Assembly (NCBI RefSeq): GCF_033115175.1
Contig: NC_084831.1
Coordinates: 11,814,540-11,878,539 of the forward strand
Source of the DNA: Lepus europaeus
Lineage: Eukaryota; Chordata; Mammalia; Lagomorpha; Leporidae
Length of the DNA: 64,000 nt
Direction: 5' to 3'
The notes under the pieces are model-generated. The model ran no database searches and had not been told where the DNA came from. It worked only from the letters and a program-made list of their open reading frames with translations. A program made the translations under genes and the position numbers. Within the stretch, counting starts at the first letter, position 1. Each line of letters starts with the position of its first letter. Positions 11,149 to 21,399 of the stretch are shown here, piece after piece.

Positions 11149-11484
11149 TGGGGCTGGCACTGCGGTGTAGTGGGTAAAGCCGCTGCCTGTGACGCCCACA
11201 TCCTGTGTGGGAGCCGGTTGCAGTCCTGGTTGCTTCACTTCCGATCTGGCTCCCTGCTAATGCGCCTGGGAGAGCAGCAGAAGATGGCCCAAGTGCTTGG
11301 GCCCCTGCACCCACGTGGGAGACTGGGATGAAGCGCCGGGCTCTTAGCTTTGGGCTGGCTCAGCCCTGGCTATTGTGGCCAACTGGAGAGTGAAGAAGCA
11401 GATCGATCTCTGTCTCCCTCTCTCCCTCTCTCTCTGTACCTCTGACTTTCAAATAAATGAATAAATCTTTAAGAAAAAAAAAAA
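11149..11484 (+). repeat. CSINE nested in the previous copy
   Basis: GGGGCTGGCACTGCGGTGTA through AAATAAATGAATAAATCTT and poly(A). AAGTGGAGTAGC before and AAGTGGAGCAGC after form the target-site duplication. Confidence 0.9.
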
Positions 11485-11560
11485 AGTGGAGCAGCCGGGA
11501 CTTGAACCAGGTACTCTGATGTGTGATGTGGGTGCCCCAAGCTGCCAAAAGCCTGCCCCT
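11485..11560 (-). repeat. CSINE, second part of the interrupted copy
   Basis: AGTGGAGCAGCCGGGACTTG onward. Confidence 0.8.
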
Positions 11561-11612
11561 GAAAATCAAGTGCTAGTGTTGGGGTGACACCAGGCTGTGA
11601 GCCTGGGCTGAG

Positions 11613-11947
11613 GTTTTATTTTTTTAAAGATTTATTATTTATTTATTTGAAAGACAGAATTACAGAGAGGCAGAGGCAGAGGGGGGGGGTGGTTTATCCG
11701 CTGGTTCATTCCCCAAATGGCCACAACAGCCGGAGCTGTGCCTATCCAAAGCCAGGAGCCTGGAAATTCTTCTGGGTCTCCCATGTGGGTGTAGGAGCCC
11801 AAGGACTTGGGCCATCTTCTATTGCTTTCCCTGGCCATAGCATGGAACTGCATTGGAAGTGGAGCAGCCGAGACTTGAACTGGTGCCCATATGGGATGCT
11901 GGCACTGCAGGCGGCGGCCACACCCGCTACACCACAGTGCCGGCCCC
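11613..11947 (-). repeat. CSINE, full length
   Basis: AAAGATTTATTATTTATTTA through CACAGTGCCGGCCCC. Confidence 0.95.
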
Positions 11948-12004
11948 TCAGCTGAGGTTTCGAGGTCTCCTTTCCTGGAGCAGGCCTCACGATCTGCGGC
12001 CTGA

Positions 12005-12095
12005 GTGGGACTCCGCTCAATCCCAGCTGTCCCCCTGTGTGACCCTGGGCAGTCCCTGACCTCTCTGGTCCCCAGGCGCCTCACTCATAGAGCAG
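12005..12095 (+). repeat. MIR relic
   Basis: CCCTGTGTGACCCTGGGCAG and CTGACCTCTCTGG. Confidence 0.65.
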
Positions 12096-13254
12096 GACAG
12101 AGCCACCTTGCAGGCAGCGCTGCCGGCGCCGGCGCACAGTGGGCCTCTGCAGATGGCAGTGTGGAGGAGCAGCCCCCGCAGAGGACCGGGAGTGATGCTA
12201 ATGAGCCCTGGGGCTGGTCCAACAGCCAGTCTATAAACTCCTGCCACAGCTTCTGGGAGTGCACGGGAGGGCCACAGCCGGATAAGGGCCCTTTGTTCCG
12301 GGTGGGGACAGTTTTATGACTCTTAGAAAGATTCTTTCATCCGAGAGACCAGTGCGCTTACGCAGCCTCCCAGCCTGGGGCGGGGAAACTGGGGGACAGG
12401 GAAGGTTTCCGGGGCTGGTGCCAGGCTGCAGCCACCGCCAGGCCCTTCTGCCATGACCCAGGCGGCCGTGGGAGCTGAGGCCCCTCCCCCACGCCCGTGT
12501 GTCACCGCCATCTCTGGCTGGCAGCCGCGGTGCCTCCCTCTGCTCTGGCCAGGCCCTGCCCCTTGGAGGCTTTCTGGCTGCTTGGCCAGGCTGGAGGCTC
12601 CCTCCCTGTTCCGCCCCCCCACCCCAGTTGCCAGCGCCACCTCCCTTCCATCATTCTGGCAACTTCTAGAGCAGGCCCCGGGCCCGGCTGGCTGTCAGCT
12701 GACCAGCAACTGTCACGCCTGCCCGCCCGGGAACCTGGCCCAGTGCTCTGAGCCGGAGCTGGGGCAGAAACCCGAGGCCAGGAAGCCGAGACCTTGTGTC
12801 CTTGTCCTTTCTGGCTGCTTGGCAGGGCCCCAAGCTGCCCACTCCAGCCTCCCCTTGGCTCAGCGAGAGTCCCCGCTCATCCACGGAGAAGGCTGAGACG
12901 CCCCCACCCCCCAGGCGTGGGTGAAGCATGGGCCCCAGGCAGAGGGGCTGGCACCTGGGGCCTGTGAGGTCCGGGCCGATGGGTGGCGTGACCTCTGCCC
13001 TCCACCTGTTCTGTGTGGGAGAGGGGTACTGGAGAGCTAAGGCAGGATGCTGGGAGGCCGGTGCCCCCGGGGGTCCCCTTGTAAAGCACTCAGGAGCCCC
13101 CCTCACCAGGGACAGGATGGGGCACCACCCGAATAGAAACCAGCGCCCCCTCTTATCATGGGCTTCTTTGTTTTCCAACAATAAAAATCCCCCAGGACTG
13201 TCCAAGTGACGGGGCAGAAGAGCCACCCTGATGGACACCCGAGGCTAGGGCAGG
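12096..13254. other. intergenic, nothing recognised
   Basis: GC-rich. The frames at 12,453-12,896 (+) and 12,666-13,238 (-) overlap each other and have no recognisable domain. Confidence 0.5.
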
Positions 13255-13400
13255 GTGTCCCTGGCCTCAGTTTCCTTGTTTGTGAAGCCGGGGAGGAGGG
13301 ACTCACTTCCCACTTTACAGGGCTGCTGGGGCATGAGATGAACTAACACAGGGCAGCGTTTGCACAGAGCCTGCGAGTGCCAGGGAAGGGCCTGCCGCGG
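13255..13400 (+). repeat. MIR relic
   Basis: GGCCTCAGTTTCCTTGTTTG, then GGGCTGCTGGGGCATGAGAT and AACACAGGGCAGCG. Confidence 0.6.
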
Positions 13401-13410
13401 TGATTACTAT

Positions 13411-13717
13411 TATTTTTACGTTTTATTTATGTATTTGTTTATTTGAAAGGCAGAGTTACAGAGACAGAGGGAGAGAGAGCCTCCACCCACTGCGTCACTC
13501 CCCAGATTCTCACAACGGCTGGAGCTGGGCCAGGCTGAAGCCAGGAGCCAGAGCTCCATCCGGGTCTTCTACATAGGTGCAAGCACTCGGGCCTCACATG
13601 TGCGTTAGCAGGGAGCTGGACTGGAAGTGGAGCAGCTGGGACTCGAACCAGGCACGCCAACATGGGCTGTGCACATCCGAGTGGCAGCTTAACTGGCTAT
13701 GCCACACACCTGCACTT
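13411..13717 (-). repeat. CSINE
   Basis: TACGTTTTATTTATGTATTT through GCCACACACCTGCAC, diverged at the 3' end. Confidence 0.85.
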
Positions 13718-13751
13718 TAGTTTTTTTAAACAGTGAATTTGGATAAGATCA

Positions 13752-13840
13752 GATTTTTTTATTTAAAAATTTATTTATTTATTATTTGAGAGGCACAGTG
13801 ACAGAGAGAGGCAGACAACAGTCAGGGAGAACAGGGGGCT
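13752..13840 (-). repeat. CSINE fragment
   Basis: TTTAAAAATTTATTTATTTA, then TTGAGAGGCACAGTGACAGA. Only the tail region remains. Confidence 0.7.
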
Positions 13841-13995
13841 GGTGCTGGTTCTGTCCACCCAAGGGACGTCCACACGTTTCTAAGGATCGGGACAAGCTCT
13901 CAGAACCTCGGCCATTGGCACTTGGAGCCTATTTGGTTTACAAATTATTGGCCCAGTTACAACTTGAAATAGTTATAATTTTTAAAATTAGGAGG

Positions 13996-14333
13996 GGGCC
14001 AGCGCTGTGGCGAACTAGGTAAAGCTACCGCCTGCAGTGCTGGCATCCCATATGGGTGCCGGTTCAAGTCCTGCCTGCTCCACTTCCGATCCAGCTCTCT
14101 CTATGGCCTGCGAAAGCAGTGGAAGATGGCCCAAGTCCTTGGGCCCCTGCACCCACGTGGGAGACCCGGAAGAAGTTCCTGGCTCCTGGCTTTGGATTGG
14201 CACAGCTCCAGCCATTGCGATCATCTGGGGAGTGAACCAGCAGATGGAAGACCTCTCTTTCTGTCTCTCTACCTCTCTCTGTAATGCTGTCTTTCAAATA
14301 AATAAAATAAGTCTAAAAAAGAAAAGAAAAGAA
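13996..14333 (+). repeat. CSINE, full length
   Basis: GGGGCCAGCGCTGTGGCGAA through CAAATAAATAAAATAAGTCT and an AAAAG-rich tail. Confidence 0.93.
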
Positions 14334-14463
14334 AGGCAGAGATAGATGCATTAGCAGAGAGCTAGATCAGAAATGGAATAGCCGGGACTTGAACAGGCGC
14401 CCATGTGGGATGCTGGCACTGCAGGTGAAGGCTCAGCCCTCTACGCCACAGTGCCAGCCCCGT
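14334..14463 (-). repeat. CSINE fragment abutting the + copy
   Basis: GCATTAGCAGAGAGCTAGAT through CCACAGTGCCAGCCCC. Its A-rich half is missing. Confidence 0.8.
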
Positions 14464-14699
14464 GGGCTTCTCTTGAGAAAGGAAAGGAGAGGAAGGCATG
14501 GTGAGCATAGTGATCTGCCTCCTGGGACTGGGTGGCAGCTGCCCCCCACCTGGGGCCTGGGACCCTTTGCCCTGGGATGTCCCCAGCCCCAAGGCGTAGG
14601 GTAGGTTGTCACCGAATGCCCTGCCTGCTTTTCCCATTTTCAGCAGCGAGACATTGAAAAATCTCAGATCATATTGGATCTGAGTTCTCTGCTCAACAG

Positions 14700-14845
14700 T
14701 CCCCAGACAACAGCTCATTTAATCCTCTGAACAAGCCTAAGAGGTAGGTAAAACCACCTTCCCTCCCTGTGTAGACGACGGGACTGGGGCTCAGAGGACT
14801 GGGCATCATCTGACCTCTTGCAATCCTGTGCGCAGGGCTGGGAGT
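14700..14845 (-). repeat. MIR relic
   Basis: CAGCTCATTTAATCCTCTGA, then AGAGGTAGGTAAAACC and GGGGCTCAGAGGACTG. Confidence 0.6.
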
Positions 14846-14949
14846 CTGGCCCCGTGGGTAAGACACATGGGGACCCCCCAGCCCGGACCCCAGCGCCTGC
14901 ATTCACGCCTGGCTGCAGCGCCAGATCCTCACCACTAGTGCACACACAC

Positions 14950-15097
14950 CCCAGGAGGCCGCAGACGGTGGCTCAGGAGGCTGGGGCCATGCCACCCACG
15001 TTGGAGACCTGGGTTGCGTTTTTGGGTCCTGGCTTTGGCTTGGTCCAGGCCTGGCTGTTCCAGGCATTGGGGGGAGTGAATCAGCAGATGGAAGCTC

Positions 15098-15130
<33 letters not shown>

Positions 15131-15148
15131 ATAAATAAAATGTAAACA
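14950..15148 (+). repeat. CSINE, 5'-truncated, with (TC)n
   Basis: GCAGACGGTGGCTCAGGAGG, then TGGGGGGAGTGAATCAGCAG, about 15 TC units and CAAATCAATAAATAAAATG. Confidence 0.85.
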
Positions 15149-15794
15149 TCCATGCACCCATGGGGTTCAGAGTGGTTCCCCAGGCCCCACGAGGGCAGCC
15201 TGGCCCCGTGTCCCCTGTGTCTCACTGGCCCTGAGTACCCAGCCCCCGCCTGCTGGTGGTGGCTTCTCAGGAAGCTGACACTCTGTCCCCCAGACGGGGG
15301 GCTGTACAGCCTGGTCTCTCCCTGACGCCAAGGCCCTTAGAGTGGGTGCTCAGGGAAGTGAAGCCTCCCCCACCTGGGACCCCAGGAGCCTCGGCCTGGG
15401 ACCTCGGCTTGCTTCCCCGAAAGGCAGGTCTTGGGGCTAGGAAGAAACTGGGGGGCTTGGTGCATTGCTCAGTATGTCCTGGTCCCCTTCAAATGCCTGT
15501 TCTCCTGACCAGGACAGGAGCACCGCAGAGAGAGGGGTGGTAAGACAGCCCCTGCCAGCCTCACTGGTGATGGAGATGTGGCCCAGATACCAGCCGCTCC
15601 TGATTGACGGGTGATCCAGAGAAGGATCGGAGAAGGTGGGAGACTGCTCCTGTGTGCGCCCCGTTCACGCTGCCCTGATCTCTGGGCTTGGGGCATCCCT
15701 TGTCCCAACCACCCACTTCCTCTTTGATCCACTGTGGGGGTTGGGCTGGCAGAAGGGGGTCCGACTGGGAGGCAGAGGCAGGAGCCTCAGGTTC
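15149..15794. other. intergenic, nothing recognised
   Basis: Single-copy-looking sequence. No supported feature. Confidence 0.5.
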
Positions 15795-15865
15795 CCTTCT
15801 GGGCTTTGCCACCAGTTTGCTGGGCGGCCTGGGGCAAGTCACTGGGCCTCTCTGGCCAAGGGGAA
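15795..15865 (+). repeat. MIR relic
   Basis: GGGCGGCCTGGGGCAAGTCA, then CTGGGCCTCTCTGG. Confidence 0.5.
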
Positions 15866-16094
15866 ACCCCGCCCCTGTCCTCCCTCCCTCCTCCTTCGCA
15901 GGTCAGTAGTGGATGCAGGGAGAAGGGAGCGCTGGATCCCCGCTGGGTGTCATGCACCCACAGGGCCTGCACTCACACGGGAAGTCCCGCGAGCGCCAGA
16001 ACGCTCCGCGAGCCGGCCACTCGCTGAATGTTCTGGGACGTGGACGCATTCCCAGAGACGCTTTTTGTTCCTTTTGTGCCTATTGAAACCCAAG

Positions 16095-16490
16095 CGTGCA
16101 TTGATTCAGCGAATAGTTGTCTACGCTGGGCCGGGTTCTCTAACAGGCACTGGGGATGCCGCCCTGAGCGAGACGCAGGGCCCAGCCTCCATGGACTCAC
16201 TGTCCCCGGGGAGCAGCTGGGGCAAACACACACTGGCAGCTCAGGCTCGCTGAGGAGGCCTGGGAGGGGCTGTCCCCCCAGCCCAGGCCGGAGCACAAAG
16301 GGCAGAGGTCCTTGGGAAGCCACTGCCTATGCTGGCGGTAGGCACTTGGCCGTCGTGTCTGGAGGCTGGGTGGTCAGGGGCGTTCCAGGCACAGGGAAGA
16401 GCATGGGCAAAGGCCCAGAGGAACACCCGCACGTTCACTTTGGCCGAGGAGCTTGGACCATGAGGCCGGGGAGGTGGGCCGGGTGAGAGG
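16095..16490 (-). repeat. L2 relic
   Basis: TTGATTCAGCGAATAGTTGT, CACTGGGGATGCCGCCCTG and, further on, GCATGGGCAAAGGCCCAGAG follow the order of the complement of an L2 3' end. Confidence 0.55.
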
Positions 16491-16597
16491 AGTGTGTCAG
16501 GACAGCAAGACGGTGGTGAGGACGGGAAGGCAGGAGGACATCACCTGGGCTGCAGGCTGCAGGCTCATTCGTCTTGTTTATAAATAGTTAATTTTTG

Positions 16598-16925
16598 TGG
16601 GGCCTGTGCTGTGGTGTACTGGGTTATGTCGCCATCTGCAGTGTAACATCCCATATGGGAGCTGGTTCGCGTCCTGGCTACTCCCCTTCCCATCCAGCTC
16701 CCTGCTAATGTGCCTGGGAAAGCAGGAGAAGATGGCCTAAGTCCTTGGGCCCCTTCACCCATGTGGGAGACCCGGATGAAGCTCCTGGCTGCTGGCTTTG
16801 GATCAGCCCAGCTCTGGCTGTTGCAGCCATCTGGGGAGTGAATCAGAGGATGGAAGTCCTCTCTCAGTGTCTCTCTCCCTTTGTAACTCTGCCATTCAGA
16901 TAAATAGCTAAATCTTTTAAAAATA
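16598..16925 (+). repeat. CSINE, full length
   Basis: GGGGCCTGTGCTGTGGTGTA through AGATAAATAGCTAAATC. Confidence 0.92.
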
Positions 16926-17150
16926 ATTAATTTTTTATTTAATTGGAAGACAGAGAGAGAGAGAGAGAGAGAGACAGAGGTAGAGATACAGAGAGAGCGT
17001 CCACCTACTGGTTTGCTCTCTGAATGCCTTCAAGAGCCCCAGGCCAGGCTGAAGCCAGATCCCCCGTGTGGGGCTGCCGGGAACCAGATAACTGAGCCGT
17101 CACCTGCTGCCTGCTGGGGCGTGCATTCGCAGGGCGCCGGAACGAGAAGC
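16926..17150 (-). repeat. CSINE, abutting, opposite orientation
   Basis: TTTTTTATTTAATTGGAAGA, (GA)n, then GGCCAGGCTGAAGCCAG. Confidence 0.8.
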
Positions 17151-18054
17151 AGCATGTGGCTGTCCCAAGCTCCATGTCAACCACTGTGCAGAATAAATGT
17201 TCCTATTTGGTCCTGTGGTTGTGTTTTGTGATGTGATTCTTCCTTGTGATGGGAGAGAGCAGAGAGAAAATGAAAACAAACAGCAAACCACTGAGGAGGG
17301 GCCTGGACATCGGATGAGGGACACAGGGCCGGGAGGGAGGGGCTGTGTCTTCGGGGGCCACTGTGCCCGGGGGGGGGGGTGCGGCAGAGCGTGGCCATGG
17401 GGGAACACGGGCCGGGCGTTACCAGATCTTCGTATGTGTTCCCGGAAGCCAGCAATCTGTCTTTCTACGGGAAATTTCCCAATGATTAAAAGTTGGCAAC
17501 TAATTCACAACAACAACACAACTGCTATGGACAAACCCAAGTGCTTCCGCCAGCTCCATGTGTGTTATGAGCTGGTGGGCCGCACCCCTCACCCCTGAGG
17601 GGCTCCACACATAGCCTCTGGGGTTGAGTATCCCCTCCCTGCGCTGGGCTCAGCGGGCACAACCCAGTGTCTGGGGCACGCCCTCTGCCCTTAAGCTGGG
17701 CTCATAGCTACCCTCAAACTGGAGCCGGTTCAAATCAGGACGTCCCAGAGCCAATATGAGGAGGGGGCAATGCCCACAGAGGGCAGGGGGCAACCCGGTC
17801 TGGAGGACCGCGGCAGGCGGCTCCAGTGGGTTCTGGGAGGCCAGGGAATGCAGGCGTGGGGATGTGCCCTGACTCTGGCTGCGACTGACAGCAGGACCCA
17901 CAAGTCCCGGTTCTGGCCCGAGGCTTCCTGCCACGGACATCTGAAGTGTCCGTGCTGCTCTGCTGGCCTTCCAGACCCCCCCCCCCCCCGACCCCCCCCC
18001 CCCCCCGCTGCCAGGGCCACCGTTTTATGCACCTCTGGAGTGGATGCTGCCCCA
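17151..18054. other. intergenic, nothing recognised except short motifs
   Basis: It contains a 12-base palindrome GGGAAATTTCCC at about 17,468-17,479, a G11 run near 17,370 and a poly-C pair near 17,976-18,006. No gene. Confidence 0.5.
17976..18006. repeat. C14-GA-C15 homopolymer tract
   Basis: Two C runs separated by GA. Polymorphic length or assembly error is likely at such tracts. Confidence 0.95.
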
Positions 18055-18125
18055 GGGCAGTGTTTGTCCACTGACGCCTCCTGCGTGCCTGGAACAGTGT
18101 CTGGCACACAGCAAGCGCTCACCTT
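18055..18125 (-). repeat. L2/MIR tail relic
   Basis: GCCTGGAACAGTGTCTGGCA followed by CACAGCAAGCGCTCACC. Confidence 0.45.
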
Positions 18126-18535
18126 GCTTGCCGTGCACGGGGGCTCCCCAGGCCTGGGCTCAGGACAGCGCTGGGGACTCCGGCCCGGCCAGCTCCATGG
18201 CACTTATGTTCTTCTGCAGAGATAGACAATAAACAAGCACACTAATCAATGAATAGGATGGTTTCAGAGCACAGGGCTCGTGCCCAGCTCCCTGCACTGT
18301 AGTGGCCTGTGTGTGTGTCTTCCTAGCCCGGGAGAGCCGAGGGGGCAGGGCTGGGGGCCGGCTCTCTTCTTGTTTCCGGGGTAGCCCCTAAGGCCGGTGA
18401 ACAGGGAGCCATAAGAATGGAGATCAGAGATGGAGTGGCTGCATGGCCTCAGTGAAGACAGCAGAGGATTTCAACCCGGCCCACGCGGCCCACGCACCTG
18501 TGCCCTTCGGCAGCTGCAGGCTTCATTCCTATCAG

Positions 18536-18650
18536 CCCAGGAGTAATTGCTGATAAGTCTGAGCCAGAGCTGGGGGAGTGTTTAATAACAACAGCCATAA
18601 TCTTAATTAATGACCTGGTAACTGTAATTCAGTGCATCCTATCCCGAGGC
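18536..18650. promoter_or_regulatory. AT-rich island with TAAT cores, candidate conserved element
   Basis: This is an abrupt AT-rich block inside GC-rich DNA, about 700 bp upstream of the ARHGEF10L CpG island. It carries AGTAATTGC, TAATAAC, CTTAATTAATGA and GTAATTC. No repeat consensus was recognised. The motifs suit homeodomain factors, but function is inferred only. Confidence 0.35.
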
Positions 18651-19297
18651 CCTCTTTGGAATTCTGGGAGGGAGCTGGCCGGCGTCTGGCAGCTCCGGGG
18701 CTGGGAGGGAGCACCACGGGGTTGCTGGGTGAGCTTGAGTGAGTTAAGCTGAGCCTTGGTTTGCTCCTCCGGAGAATGGGGCCACGGCACAGGGCTGCTG
18801 CTGGTCCAGTGTGAGATGCTCTCAAGGTCGTGGTGGCCAGGGTAGCTGTCCTGGGAGGCCAGGGGCAAGGCGGTGACCCACCCTGGAGGATCTAAGGTGA
18901 GCCCTGCCTGGGGGGGGGTTATCACAGGTGCGGCTTCCCTTGGAGGGGGCCCCAGCAGACTGCTGGCAGCCAGCGTGCCTGGGCCACCTTCCCAACTGAG
19001 GAAGGGGAGGCGGGATGGGGGGGGAGGGGGAGTCCAGGGAGTGCAGGCCACAGGATGTCCCTGGAGACCTGAGGACCCCTCCCTGCCCTGCGGGGCGTTC
19101 TGGGGAGTTGGTGGGCGTGCCCAGCCCCCTCCCCTTGGGCGGTTTGGGGGAGCCCCGCCCTTCTCGCGGGGAGGGGCGCGGCGGCCTCGGAGGCCCCGGC
19201 CACCAGGGGTTAAGCGGTGACCTCAGCCGAGCGGCGGCGGCCCCGGACGCTGGCGGGCGCACTCGGGCGGCCGCGACCTCGCGCGCGGGCGGCGCGG

Positions 19298-19306
19298 CCA
19301 TTGGCT
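19298..19306 (-). promoter_or_regulatory. inverted CCAAT box (NF-Y-type)
   Basis: CCATTGGCT reads as AGCCAATGG on the minus strand, an NF-Y core with good flanks. It lies about 105 bp before the exon 1 donor. NF-Y sites typically sit 60-100 bp upstream of the start of transcription, which would place the start near 19,360-19,400. That placement is inferred. Confidence 0.55.
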
Positions 19307-19339
19307 CGGCGGCGGCCGGCCCGGCCATGGGCGCCCGCG

Positions 19340-19411
19340 GCGGCCGGGGGAGCGGGAGGCGCGGCGGCCGCCGGGCGCCTTTGTGAAGCGACGGACGCGG
19401 CTGCCAGGCCG
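19340..19411 (+). other. ARHGEF10L: ARHGEF10L exon 1 (non-coding; 5' limit uncertain)
   Basis: The exon ends at CAGGCCG|GTGAGTGAG, a strong donor (GTGAGT) at 19,412. The 5' limit is a guess from the CCAAT spacing. If transcription starts upstream of 19,327, the leader contains a 19-codon reading frame (ATG 19,327, stop 19,384-19,386) that closes before the donor. Joining exon 1 to exon 2 leaves the main frame open upstream of the chosen ATG, so the start codon was picked by homology rather than by an upstream stop. Confidence 0.6.
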
Positions 19412-20372
19412 GTGAGTGAGCGCGGCCCGGGGGCCCGAGCGGCCCGGAGGCGCCGGGTCCCAGGGCCGAGTCGTCCCGGCTCCCTGCGGGTCCCCGCGGC
19501 GGCGCGATCTTTGTGTGGCCGCCTCTGCAGGCGGGAGCCTCCCCGGCGGTCCCCGGGCGCGTCGCGGCGGCCGTGGGCGGCCCCGAGCCTGCGTGGGTCC
19601 CTGCTCCTGCCCCTCGAGCGACTGTGTCACGAGTGTGAGCGTGTGCCCCCTCCCCCCGGCCTCCGTGGCCCTCGGTGACTCCGGACTGGCCTGCTGTGTG
19701 CGGGGACCTCCAGCCGGCTGCGGCCCGCACTGTTTGGGAATCCTCTCCCCACCTCCCCCTGCGCTGACCTTGGGGGGGGGGTCCCTGGCATTGCACCCAG
19801 CCCGGGGACACTCCTGCCCCTCTCCTCTGGGCCAGCCCCTCCTACCCTGGGCCCTTGCCCTGGCGGAGGGCTGTGGGAGGAGAGAGCCCAGGGCTGGGTG
19901 CTCCCTGGGGCAGGGGTGGGACTTCGGGAGGTTGAAGCCTGCCTGGGGGGCGGGGGGAGGCCTCAGAGCCAGCCTGGCCTGCTGTGGGGGAGTGTGGGCG
20001 CTGCTCTTCCTCCCTGGGAGGGTCTGCAGCCTTCCTGTGGTCCTGAGGTCCTGGGGGCTCTGCACCCCTGCCCAGCCGGGTGGGGGTGGGGCACACTTCC
20101 CACTGGCCTGGCTTTGGATGGAGTGGCTGCCTCCCTTGGGGATCCACCAGGGGAAGCCACGCCCCGCCTGCCCCAAGCCCCATCTGCTGCCGGAGGCTGG
20201 GGAGTGGGGGGCAGGTTGTGCGGGCTCATTAATATGCACAGCTCTTCCCTGCAGCCCTGCGGGGGCTGGCCATTCTGCTCCCGCCTGTCCATCTGTCCAT
20301 CCTGCCTTCTGCCCAGCACGGTGTGCCCACGGCATCCAGATCCCGATGCAGAGACCAGAGAGGAGGGCGCAG

Positions 20373-20766
20373 CTTGGAGAGCTCCAGGCTCCCAGGACTG
20401 GGGGGAGAGCTCCAGGCTCCCGGGACTTGGTGGGGAGAGTTCCAGGCTCCCTGGACTGGGGGGAGAGCTCCAGGCTCCCGGGACTTGGGGGGGGAGAGCT
20501 CCAGGCTCCCGGGACTGGGGGGGGGGTGAGAGCTCCAGGCTCCTGGGACTTGGGGGGGGAGAGCTCCAGGCTCCCGGGACTGGGGGGGGGGGGTGAGAGC
20601 TCCAGGCTCCCCGGGACTTGGGGGGGAGAGCTCCAGGCTCTCCGGGACTGGGGGGAGAGCTCCAGGCTCCCGGAACTGGGGGGGGGGGAGAGCTCCAGGC
20701 TCCCCGGGACTTGGGGGGGAGAGCTCCAGGCTCCCGGGACTGGGGGGAGAGCTCCAGGCTCCCCGG
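20373..20766 (+). repeat. G-rich minisatellite, 13 copies of 27-37 bp
   Basis: The unit is AGCTCCAGGCTCCCGGGACT followed by a G run of 5-12 bases and GAGAG. Copies begin at about 20,380, 20,408, 20,439, 20,466, 20,498, 20,531, 20,561, 20,598, 20,629, 20,658, 20,690, 20,722 and 20,750. Unit length varies almost only through the G run. It lies in intron 1, about 1 kb after the first exon, G-rich on the sense strand. Confidence 0.97.
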
Positions 20767-20984
20767 TGCAGCGCCGGGTCCTGGTGCCCCACTCTGCCTC
20801 TCGCACTGCTCCCTCACAGCTGCTCCGGGACCCCTCCTCCCCCCGGCCACAGAGCCACGGCCCTGGCTGTCATCTGTCTGGAAAGTGGGCGTCCTTACCT
20901 CTTCTGGGTCTCACCGGGGCCACTTCCTCTCCAACGAGCCGGGTCAGCTCCCAGTGGCCTTGGAGCCCTGGCCCCGAAGCTTTT

Positions 20985-21065
20985 GAGAGCAGGGTCCTGT
21001 TTGCCCTGACCGCCAGCCTAGAATGGTGCCCGGCACGAAGTAGGTGTGCAGCAAACAGTTGCCGA
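20985..21065 (-). repeat. L2/MIR tail relic
   Basis: AGAATGGTGCCCGGCACGAA followed by GTAGGTGTGCAGCAAAC. Confidence 0.5.
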
Positions 21066-21399
21066 GGGCGTGAGTGGCCAGGGACCGGTGCTTCCTAGAT
21101 TCTGCGTTTGCAAGTTTTAACGTTGGAGGAGTCTGGGTCAGGGAAAGCTGGAGAAATCCTTGGGCCTCAAGTTCAGGTTAGTCTAAGGAAAGGCTACTGT
21201 TAATGGGCAAACTAGGGAGTCAGTTCCCACACACCTCTCGTAGCTGCTGGGGGCTGGGTGCTTCGGGCATGGGAGAAAGTGCAGTGGAAAGAATAGAATC
21301 TTCTGAGATGGATTTCGCAAAGACAAAGTGGGCGATGTATAAGGTAGGAGACGATAATTTAGATTTCCATGGCTTGCACATGTGCTGTGTGGACAATGC

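Larger units (their letters stand above)
19110..19690 (+). promoter_or_regulatory. ARHGEF10L: CpG-island promoter of ARHGEF10L
   Basis: This is by far the densest CpG stretch in the window, with runs such as GCGCGCGGGCGGCGCGG near 19,280-19,297. It has no TATA box and contains GC boxes (CCCCGCCC near 19,154, GGGGCGCGGC near 19,170). It ends in the donor of the proposed first exon. A TATA-less CpG-island promoter is the usual form for a broadly expressed RhoGEF. Boundaries were judged by eye. Confidence 0.8.

Noticed and set aside
1-19100. RCC2 or other upstream neighbour exons
   Set aside because: Human synteny predicts RCC2 further upstream. No RCC1-type repeat exon was recognised on the minus strand here.
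19223-20806. 527-codon open frame on the - strand
   Set aside because: Antisense of the promoter and of the same minisatellite. The proline/serine repeat comes from the tandem array.
19416-21098. 560-codon open frame on the + strand starting just after the exon 1 donor
   Set aside because: It spans CpG-island DNA and the G-rich minisatellite, where stops are rare. It has no recognisable domain and no splice-site framing, and the minisatellite part is simply read through.
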